DNA from: an uncultured Porphyromonadaceae bacterium
GTDB taxonomy: Bacteria > Bacteroidota > Bacteroidia > Bacteroidales > Muribaculaceae
Direction of reading: 5' to 3'
Assembly: GCA_900548875.1 (NCBI GenBank)
Contig: URMA01000084.1
Location: 1-13,432, forward strand
Length of the DNA: 13,432 bases
Shown here: piece by piece, positions 7,787-13,432 of the stretch
Position numbering within the stretch: the stretch's first letter is position 1
Layout of the letters: every line of letters starts with the position of its first letter
Made by a program: the position numbers and the translations under genes
The notes under the pieces: generated by a model
Seen by the model: only the letters and a program-made list of their open reading frames with translations
Databases searched by the model: none
What the model was told of the DNA's origin: nothing

Positions 7787-8590
7787 ATGATAGAGATTGA
7801 CAACATATATAATATGGACTGTATCGAGGGCATGAAGCTCATGGCGAACGGCAGTGTCGATGCCGTGATAGCGGATTTGCCTTACGGCGTGTTGAACCGT
7901 AGCAACAAGGCGGTACACTGGGACAGGCAGATACCGCTCGAAGCGTTGTGGGAACAGTACCGCAGGATCACCAAGCCGGGAAGCCCCGTTATCCTCTTTG
8001 CGCAGGGCATCTTCTCGGCGCGGCTCATGCTCTCGCAACCCCGGATGTGGCGGTATAACCTCGTGTGGCGGAAAGACCGGGTAACGGGTCACCTGAATGC
8101 CAACCGGATGCCGCTACGCCAGCATGAGGACATCATCGTGTTCTACGACCGTCAGCCGGTATATCATCCTCAGATGATGCCGTGTCCACCGGAACGGAAA
8201 AATCATGGACGGCGCAAGACGGACGGTTTCACGAACCGCTGTTACGGTGAAATGAAACTGGCTCCGGTGCGTGTTGCCGAAGACAAGTACCCGACCTCTG
8301 TCATTTCCATACCCAAGGAACACAAGACAGGAGCATTCTATCATCCGACACAGAAGCCGGTAGCCTTGATAGAGTACCTGATGCGCACCTATACCAACGA
8401 GGGCGATGTGGTGCTGGACAACTGCATCGGTTCGGGTACGACCGCCATTGCCGCCATCCGCACGGGACGGCATTACATCGGATTCGAGATTGAACCGACG
8501 TATTGCGAAATTGCCGGACGACGGATTCGGGAGGAACTGGAACGTGGTCATGGGATTAAAGAAAGCGAAATAAGGGAAATAAAGAAATAA
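7787..8590 (+). CDS. Beta-class site-specific DNA methyltransferase (N6-adenine or N4-cytosine)
   Basis: The product is 267 residues with the permuted motif order of beta-class enzymes (PF01555 type). Catalytic DLPYG (30-34, a known variant of DPPY) comes first. A middle target-recognition region follows, with TGHLNANRMPLRQHEDIIVFY. Then come HPTQKPV (186-192), the SAM-binding DNCIGSGTTA (211-220) and GFEIEPTY (232-239). All core motifs are intact. It begins 11 bases after traM and ends 28 bases before traN, and no restriction endonuclease lies beside it, so it is an orphan enzyme. Whether it modifies A or C cannot be decided by eye. It may protect the element's DNA in new hosts, which is inference. 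The 3' end consists of an 8-base tandem repeat that runs into the traN leader. Confidence 0.9.
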   Translation: MIEIDNIYNMDCIEGMKLMANGSVDAVIADLPYGVLNRSNKAVHWDRQIPLEALWEQYRRITKPGSPVILFAQGIFSARLMLSQPRMWRYNLVWRKDRVTGHLNANRMPLRQHEDIIVFYDRQPVYHPQMMPCPPERKNHGRRKTDGFTNRCYGEMKLAPVRVAEDKYPTSVISIPKEHKTGAFYHPTQKPVALIEYLMRTYTNEGDVVLDNCIGSGTTAIAAIRTGRHYIGFEIEPTYCEIAGRRIREELERGHGIKESEIREIKK

Positions 8591-8603
8591 AAAAATAAAA
8601 AAT
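8567..8603 (+). repeat. Short AT-rich tandem repeat, unit GAAATAAA
   Basis: Units are GAAATAAGG (8567-8575), GAAATAAA (8576-8583), GAAATAAA (8584-8591) and AAAATAAA (8592-8599), then AAAT. The repeat covers the last codons and stop of the methyltransferase gene and the leader of traN. The 8-base unit is not a multiple of three, so slippage would change the C-terminal tail and the spacing to traN. Confidence 0.6.
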
Positions 8604-8618
8604 ATCAACAGAAACGAT

Positions 8619-9470
8619 ATGAACAAGAAAATAATTATAACTGCATTTCTTCTGGCGGCAGGACTTTTTGCCACACGGAACGCACAGGCTCAGCGTACAT
8701 ACGAAGAGATGGAACGGCTGACTGTCAATGAACAGGTAACGACCGTCATCACAGCCTCGGAACCGGTCCGCTTCGTGGATATTTCCACAGACAAGGTGGC
8801 GGGCGACCAACCCATTGAGAACATCATCCGGTTAAAGCCCAAAGAGACGGGACACGAGGACGGTGAAGTGCTGGCCATCGTCACCATCGTAACGGAACGC
8901 TATCGCACGCAGTATGCACTCATCTACACCACGCGGATAAGCGAGGCGGTGGCAGACAAGGAAATTCAGCTACAGGAACGGGATGCCTACAACAATCCTA
9001 CGGTCTCGATGTCCACAGCCGACATGGTGCGTTTTGCAAGACAGGTGTGGAACTCGCCCGCGAAAATCCGCAACGTGGCGACCAAGGCGCACCGAATGGT
9101 GATGCGCCTGAACAATATTTACTCGGTGGGCGACTACTTCTTCATCGACTTTTCCATCGAGAACAAAACGAACATCCGTTTCGACATCGACGAGATACGG
9201 GTGAAACTGTCGGACAAGAAACTTTCGAAGGCAACTAACGCGCAGACCATCGAGCTGACTCCTGCCCTGGTATTGGAACACGGCAAGACGTTCAAGCACG
9301 GCTACCGGAACGTGATTGTCGTGAAAAAGATGACCTTTCCGAACGACAAGCTGCTGACTATCGAAATGACGGAACAACAAATCAGCGGGCGCAATATCAG
9401 CCTGAACATCGACTACGAGGATGTACTGGCGGCAGATTCGTTTAACGTGGATTTATTGGAGGAGGAATGA
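8619..9470 (+). CDS. traN: TraN, VirB9-like outer-membrane-core protein
   Basis: VirB9-type proteins form part of the outer-membrane core complex together with VirB7 and VirB10. The 283-residue product has a signal peptide (MNKKIIITAFLLAAGLFATR, cleavage after NAQAQ, about residue 25), followed by a mainly beta-strand mature protein. The stretch EQVTTVITASEPVRFVDIST near the mature N-terminus, and YFFIDFSIENKTNIRFDIDE in the C-terminal half, fit Bacteroides TraN. The leader is very A-rich with no strong Shine-Dalgarno. The stop overlaps an ATG at 9467 (ATGA), indicating translational coupling with traO. Position after traM and before traO is as expected. Confidence 0.9.
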   Translation: MNKKIIITAFLLAAGLFATRNAQAQRTYEEMERLTVNEQVTTVITASEPVRFVDISTDKVAGDQPIENIIRLKPKETGHEDGEVLAIVTIVTERYRTQYALIYTTRISEAVADKEIQLQERDAYNNPTVSMSTADMVRFARQVWNSPAKIRNVATKAHRMVMRLNNIYSVGDYFFIDFSIENKTNIRFDIDEIRVKLSDKKLSKATNAQTIELTPALVLEHGKTFKHGYRNVIVVKKMTFPNDKLLTIEMTEQQISGRNISLNIDYEDVLAADSFNVDLLEEE

Positions 9471-9472
9471 CT

Positions 9473-9979
9473 ATGAAAAAGACAATCATCCTGTTACTTG
9501 CCTGCGTATGCTTCGCCTTAAGCGCGAACGCCCAACGAGGCAGCGGCCGCCTCTCGCTCGGCGTGGGATTGCTGTATGAGAACGGCATGGACGTAACGCT
9601 TGCTTACGAGCATGAAATGAACTACCGTCATGCGTGGGAGTTCTTCGCCAACGGCTATCTGAAATGGACGGAATGTAAATCTTGCGGTCATATTTGTCCG
9701 GAATCCTTCTGGCGCAACTACCGCACTTATGGTTTCGGTGTGGCGTACAAACCTTGTGTGGTGCGTGGACGCAACCATTACGGCAACTTGCGTATCGGAG
9801 CTTCGGCAGGGAGCGACACGAACAAGTTTCTTGCCGGAATCCATGTGGGTTACGAGCACAATTATGAGCTGCGGTCGGGATGGACGCTGTACTGGCAGGT
9901 CAAGAGTGACATGATGATAAAAGGGGCGGATTTGCTGCGGACAGGTATCGTGCTGGGTGTAAAACTGCCGATAAAATAA
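9473..9979 (+). CDS. traO: TraO-like outer-membrane beta-barrel transfer protein
   Basis: The ATG at 9473 has GGAGG seven bases upstream (9461-9465) and gives a signal peptide MKKTIILLLACVCFALSANA-Q. An ATG at 9467, overlapping the traN stop, would add two residues. The mature protein of about 148 residues shows alternating aromatic and small residues typical of a small outer-membrane barrel: GRLSLGVGLLYENGMDVTLA, YGFGVAYKPCV, GNLRIGASAG, and a C-terminal strand GIVLGVKLPIK. It follows traN as TraO does in CTnDOT-type operons. An unusual cysteine-rich loop, CKSCGHIC, sits between strands. The assignment to the TraO family rests on position, signal peptide and barrel pattern; the sequence match is weaker than for traK or traM. 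Confidence 0.7.
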   Translation: MKKTIILLLACVCFALSANAQRGSGRLSLGVGLLYENGMDVTLAYEHEMNYRHAWEFFANGYLKWTECKSCGHICPESFWRNYRTYGFGVAYKPCVVRGRNHYGNLRIGASAGSDTNKFLAGIHVGYEHNYELRSGWTLYWQVKSDMMIKGADLLRTGIVLGVKLPIK

Positions 9980-10005
9980 AGGAAAAACAAAAAAACGGAA
10001 ATGAC

Positions 10006-10662
10006 ATGATACGAAAGATTCAATGGATTGCAATGGTAGTGGCGGCGGTATTGTGCGCTGCCTGTGACGCCCATATCGACGTACCCGATACGGCGGTACG
10101 TCCGGGGCATATTCTCTGCGAGGACGGCACGGCATTGTCCTATGCGCAGTATGAACAATCGGGGAAGCGGGCAATAGCGGTTGTCTTTGATACCGAACGC
10201 CGTGAAGGAACGGAAGGGAACGGCTATGCGGTTTACCTGTGGGACATTGCTCCGGCGGCATTCGCCGACAGCCTCGGTGTCGCACAAGGGACGTCGGCCG
10301 ACATCGGGGCATTGGACGGGAACATGAACACCTTTGCGCTGTACGACACAAGGGAGACGGCTTCGCCTATGGCGGAAGCGGTCTTTGACCTGTGGCGGTA
10401 CGGACAGAGTGCCTATATCCCGTCGGTAGCACAGATGCGGTTGCTGTATGCTGTCCGGGAAACCGTCAATCCTGTCATTGAACGGTGCGGCGGTCATCCG
10501 TTGCCGTTGGATGAATACGATTGCTGGTACTGGACATCGACGGAAGTGTCCGGACAAGAGACGGCGAAAGCGTGGCTTTACTCGACAGGAAGCGGCGCGA
10601 TGCAGGAGACACCTAAGACACAGGCGCATAAGCTGCGGCCTATAATTACCATGAACAAATAA
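10006..10662 (+). CDS. Lipoprotein with DUF1566/Lcl C-terminal-like domain
   Basis: The 218-residue product has a lipoprotein signal: basic MIRK, hydrophobic core WIAMVVAAVL and a lipobox-like LCAAC, with lipidation expected on Cys20. The mature part contains ALSYAQYEQSGKRAIAVVF early and, near the C-terminus, DEYDCWYWTSTEVSGQETAK followed by AWLYSTGSG and KLRPI. The WTSTE-x-AW-x-Y-x-R pattern is typical of DUF1566/Lcl C-terminal domains (PF07603) and related FGE-like folds. It is probably anchored in the outer membrane, on the periplasmic or outer face. It follows traO by 26 bases in the same GC-rich style. A part in the outer-membrane core, in the place a VirB7 lipoprotein would occupy, or in surface binding is possible, but VirB7 proteins are usually much smaller. 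Confidence 0.7.
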   Translation: MIRKIQWIAMVVAAVLCAACDAHIDVPDTAVRPGHILCEDGTALSYAQYEQSGKRAIAVVFDTERREGTEGNGYAVYLWDIAPAAFADSLGVAQGTSADIGALDGNMNTFALYDTRETASPMAEAVFDLWRYGQSAYIPSVAQMRLLYAVRETVNPVIERCGGHPLPLDEYDCWYWTSTEVSGQETAKAWLYSTGSGAMQETPKTQAHKLRPIITMNK

Positions 10663-10663
10663 A

Positions 10664-11410
10664 ATGTGCAACGATATGAATATAGATATGCTTTTCTGTA
10701 TAGTATTGATGGTATTGGGGGCTTTCCTCATATACTATCCCATCAAAGATGAATCACCTCGGCAAAAACTGAAAAAGCTCGCCGATTCTGTTGCGTCTGA
10801 TAAAAAGGACATTGATTATCTGATTCAACGCTTCAGCTACCTTTTGGATAACATGGCGGCAGACAATGGGAAAGGTTCGGCTCTGAGATGCCAGATTGCC
10901 AAATTGGAGGAAGTTGTCAAGGAGTTGAACGGCAAACGCAAGGAACTTGAGTTAAACAACCGGTCGATGACGGATGTTAATGACGAATTGAAGCGAAGCA
11001 ATGCCGAACTTTTAAGGAAGGCTTCTGAATTGCGTGATGAGATACAGCAACAGGAAATTAAAATCCAACAGCAGGAAGAATACATCAATTCTGTCCAGAG
11101 AGTCAAAGAAGGGCTTGAGATAGCCTTGGACAACATTCAGGCAGAAGAGGTGCATTATCTCTCACAGCCGATATTCAGCATGAAAATGACGCCTATAGTC
11201 AGAAGCAAACTCGAATCTCATGGGATATTGTATGTCGGCGACCTGATTCAGCTCAACGAGGAATATCTCATGGAAATCTGGGGTTTAGGACCGGTAGCAC
11301 TTGAAAGAATAAAGACGAAACTGAACGAAAACGGTGTGTGGTTCGGTATGGATGTCATACGAATCAACGACCGTTGGTATCGTCGGAAACAAGAATTAAC
11401 AACGGATTGA
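10664..11410 (+). CDS. Membrane-anchored coiled-coil protein with RNA polymerase alpha-CTD-like domain
   Basis: The product is 248 residues from the ATG at 10664; ATGs at 10676 and 10688 are plausible alternatives, and 10676 shares the context AACGATATGAA with traN. It has one N-terminal membrane span (about 9-25, FCIVLMVLGAFLIYY) followed by basic residues, suggesting a cytoplasmic C-terminus. A long coiled coil spans about 35-165 (for example LEEVVKELNGKRKELELNNR). A C-terminal domain at about 172-235 contains LESHGILYVGDLIQLNEEYL, IWGLGPVALERIK and NENGVWFGMD. This matches the helix-hairpin-helix pattern of the RpoA C-terminal domain (AIHYIGDLVQ, NLGKKSLTEIK, RGLSLGM in E. coli). Residues equivalent to the main DNA contacts (R265, N268, K298, S299) appear replaced by I, S, V and A. 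It is AT-richer than its neighbours. No specific function is recognised. Confidence 0.8.
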   Translation: MCNDMNIDMLFCIVLMVLGAFLIYYPIKDESPRQKLKKLADSVASDKKDIDYLIQRFSYLLDNMAADNGKGSALRCQIAKLEEVVKELNGKRKELELNNRSMTDVNDELKRSNAELLRKASELRDEIQQQEIKIQQQEEYINSVQRVKEGLEIALDNIQAEEVHYLSQPIFSMKMTPIVRSKLESHGILYVGDLIQLNEEYLMEIWGLGPVALERIKTKLNENGVWFGMDVIRINDRWYRRKQELTTD

Positions 11411-11413
11411 TTC

Positions 11414-13432
11414 ATGGAAGAGAGCAAAGAATTACAAGGGTTCTACAAGATATTCCGTGCGGTCATCTATATCTCCGTGCTGATGGAGTTCTTCGAGTAT
11501 GCCATCGACCCTGCCATGCTCGACCACTGGGGTGGCATACTGATTGATATTCACGGGCGCATCAAGCAGTGGATGATTTACAATGACGGTAATCTTGTGT
11601 ACAGCAAGATTGCGACGTTCCTGCTTATCTGCATCACCTGTATCGGTACGAGGAACAAGAAGCATCTGGAGTTCGATGCCCGGAGACAGGTGTTATATCC
11701 GCTAATCAGCGGACTGTTCCTGATTGTGTTCTCCGTGTGGTTGTACCATCATCCGATGGAAACGAGGCTCTACACGTTGCCACTAAATATCATCTTCTAC
11801 ATGGCGACCACGCTTGTCGGTGTGATATTGGTACATATCGCACTGGATAACATCTCGAAGTTCATCAAGGAGGGACTGGGTAAAGACCGGTTCAACTTTG
11901 AGAATGAAAGTTTCGAGCAGAGCGAAGAGAAGGTTGAGAACCAGTATAGCGTGAATATACCGATGCGGTACTATTACAAAGGTAAATTTCGCAAGGGATG
12001 GGTGTCGATAAGCAACTGTTTCAGAGGAACATGGGTAGTCGGAACTCCGGGCAGCGGTAAGACGTTCAGCATCATAGAACCGTTCATCCGCCAACATAGT
12101 GCCAAGGGCTTTGCGATGGTGGTCTATGACTACAAATTTCCGACACTTGCCACTAAACTTTACTATCATTACAAGAAAAACCAGAAGCTCGGAAAACTGC
12201 CCAAAGGGTGCAAGTTCAACATCATCAACTTCGTGGATGTGGAGTACAGCAAACGGGTGAACCCCATTCAGGCAAAGTACATCAATAATCTTGCGGCGGC
12301 GAGCGAAACGGCGGAAACCCTGTTGGAATCCCTGCAGAAAGGCAAGAAAGAGGGAGGCGGAGGCAGTGACCAGTTCTTTCAGACTTCTGCCGTGAACTTT
12401 CTTGCCGCCTGTATCTACTTTTTCGTGAACTACGAGCGGGAACCCTACGATGCAAACGGAAAGAAACTATATGCGGAGAAACGGCAAGATCCGCAGACGA
12501 AGTTCTGGAAGCCGACGGGTGTCGTTCGTGACCGTGAGGGTGGCAGCATCGTGGAACCTGCCTATTGGCTGGGAAAATACTCGGATATGCCGCATATCCT
12601 TTCATTTCTCAATGAGAGCTACCAGACTATTTTTGAGGTACTGGAGACGGACAACGAGGTCGCGCCGTTGCTCGGCCCGTTCCAGACGGCCTTCAAGAAC
12701 AAGGCAATGGAACAATTAGAGGGTATGATTGGTACGCTGCGTGTCTATACCAGCCGTTTGGCCACCAAGGAATCCTACTGGATATTCCACAAGGATGGGG
12801 ACGACTTCGACCTGAAAGTTAGTGACCCCAAGTCACCCAGTTATCTGCTGATAGCCAACGATCCGGAAATGGAAAGTATCATCGGAGCGTTGAACGCTCT
12901 GATATTGAACCGTCTCGTTACCCGTGTGAACACCGGGCAGGGGAAGAATATTCCGGTCAGCATCATCGTGGATGAGCTGCCGACACTGTATTTCCACAAG
13001 ATAGACCGACTGATAGGTACGGCGAGAAGCAACAAGGTAAGCGTAACGCTGGGTTTTCAGGAGTTGCCGCAGTTGGAGGCTGACTACGGAAAAGTGGGAA
13101 TGCAAAAAATCATCACGACAGTGGGCAACGTGGTAAGCGGTTCAGCTCGCGCAAAAGAGACACTGGAATGGTTGTCGAATGACATTTTCGGCAAGGTAGT
13201 ACAGGTCAAAAAGGGCGTGACCATCGACCGGGATAAGACGAGCATCAATCTCAATGAGAATATGGACAGCCTTGTACCCGCCTCGAAAATTTCGGATATG
13301 GCGACGGGATGGATTTGCGGACAGACGGCCAGGGATTTCGTGAAGACGAAAACCGGTACAGGAGGCTCGATGAACATTCAGGAATCGTCTCAACCCTGTA
13401 TTGCATTCCCGTGGCCATTTACATCTACCGGG
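11414..13432 (+). CDS. VirD4/TraG-family type IV coupling ATPase (MobC type), 3' end outside window
   Basis: Coupling proteins are membrane ATPases that bring the relaxase-DNA complex to the channel. The visible 673 residues start at the ATG at 11414, three bases after the preceding stop, and the frame is open to the last base. Several hydrophobic spans lie in the first ~155 residues (for example KIATFLLICITCIGT, LISGLFLIVFSVWLY and IIFYMATTLVGVILVHI). Walker A is GTPGSGKT at residues 210-217, followed by MVVYDYKFPTLATK. Walker B is IIVDELPTLY with D520 and E521. Sensor-like regions SNKVSVTLGFQELPQLEADY and SDMATGWICGQTARDF are as in Bacteroidetes coupling proteins. The larger insertion after the Walker A domain is usual for this branch. 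The last ~16 visible residues do not look like the usual continuation. Confidence 0.88.
   Translation, partial: MEESKELQGFYKIFRAVIYISVLMEFFEYAIDPAMLDHWGGILIDIHGRIKQWMIYNDGNLVYSKIATFLLICITCIGTRNKKHLEFDARRQVLYPLISGLFLIVFSVWLYHHPMETRLYTLPLNIIFYMATTLVGVILVHIALDNISKFIKEGLGKDRFNFENESFEQSEEKVENQYSVNIPMRYYYKGKFRKGWVSISNCFRGTWVVGTPGSGKTFSIIEPFIRQHSAKGFAMVVYDYKFPTLATKLYYHYKKNQKLGKLPKGCKFNIINFVDVEYSKRVNPIQAKYINNLAAASETAETLLESLQKGKKEGGGGSDQFFQTSAVNFLAACIYFFVNYEREPYDANGKKLYAEKRQDPQTKFWKPTGVVRDREGGSIVEPAYWLGKYSDMPHILSFLNESYQTIFEVLETDNEVAPLLGPFQTAFKNKAMEQLEGMIGTLRVYTSRLATKESYWIFHKDGDDFDLKVSDPKSPSYLLIANDPEMESIIGALNALILNRLVTRVNTGQGKNIPVSIIVDELPTLYFHKIDRLIGTARSNKVSVTLGFQELPQLEADYGKVGMQKIITTVGNVVSGSARAKETLEWLSNDIFGKVVQVKKGVTIDRDKTSINLNENMDSLVPASKISDMATGWICGQTARDFVKTKTGTGGSMNIQESSQPCIAFPWPFTSTG

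Noticed and set aside
9677..9700. CKSCGHIC in the TraO-like protein as a possible c-type heme site
   Set aside because: A heme c site needs CxxCH; here a Gly separates Cys and His. Disulfides or a metal-binding loop are possible but not supported further.
9518..10731. Overlapping minus-strand open frames of 277 and 289 codons opposite traO, the lipoprotein gene and the start of the alpha-CTD-like gene
   Set aside because: The plus-strand genes have signal peptides and family motifs. The antisense products are Arg/Pro/His/Cys-rich and look like shadows.
1..13432. CRISPR arrays, tRNA or rRNA genes, insertion sequences, attachment sites and oriT
   Set aside because: I saw no regularly spaced repeats, cloverleaf-like sequence, transposase motifs, terminal inverted repeats or recognisable origin. 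The window is almost fully coding.

Overview
The window looks like part of an integrative conjugative element of a Bacteroidales bacterium. The evidence is a collinear set of transfer genes in the order seen in Bacteroides conjugative transposons of the CTnDOT type: a VirB6-like TraJ, VirB8-like TraK, small membrane protein TraL, VirB10-like TraM, VirB9-like TraN, TraO, and a VirD4-family coupling protein. Translation leaders are A-rich rather than strongly Shine-Dalgarno, which also fits this group. All supported genes are on the plus strand. They are tightly packed, no gap without a gene exceeds about 50 bases, and I saw no convincing internal promoter or terminator, so the window reads as the interior of one long transfer operon.

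Layout: bases 1-3507 hold an upstream block of poorly characterised secreted or coiled-coil proteins. The first is a large gene that enters from outside the window and is broken by a frameshift near 807-818. Two signal-peptide proteins follow (2014-2751 and 2776-3507), the second resembling the DUF5045 family. They sit where VirB5/TraI-like components usually precede the VirB6 gene. Bases 3542-9979 are the type IV secretion core: traJ, an unrecognised 131-residue gene, traK, traL, traM, traN and traO. Two orphan DNA methyltransferases are slotted between the structural genes, a phage Dam-type enzyme between traL and traM and a beta-class N6/N4 enzyme between traM and traN. Bases 10006-11410 hold a lipoprotein and an unusual membrane-anchored coiled-coil protein ending in a domain that resembles the C-terminal domain of the RNA polymerase alpha subunit. 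The VirD4-type coupling ATPase starts at 11414 and runs off the end of the window.

How the parts may work together (inference): TraJ, TraK, TraL, TraM, TraN and TraO would form the channel across both membranes, and the coupling ATPase would deliver the relaxase-DNA complex. The two methyltransferases could mark the element's DNA against host restriction. The lipoprotein could belong to the outer-membrane part of the channel. The alpha-CTD-like protein, encoded just before the coupling protein, could act at the cytoplasmic face near the DNA entry point.

The window is a composition mosaic. Sequence up to about 4150 is AT-rich. Inside traJ it switches to GC-rich (about 33% GC at 3901-3960 against 65% at 4441-4500, counted by hand) and mostly stays so, except for the AT-richer alpha-CTD-like gene. 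This suggests the element was assembled by recombination between lineages.
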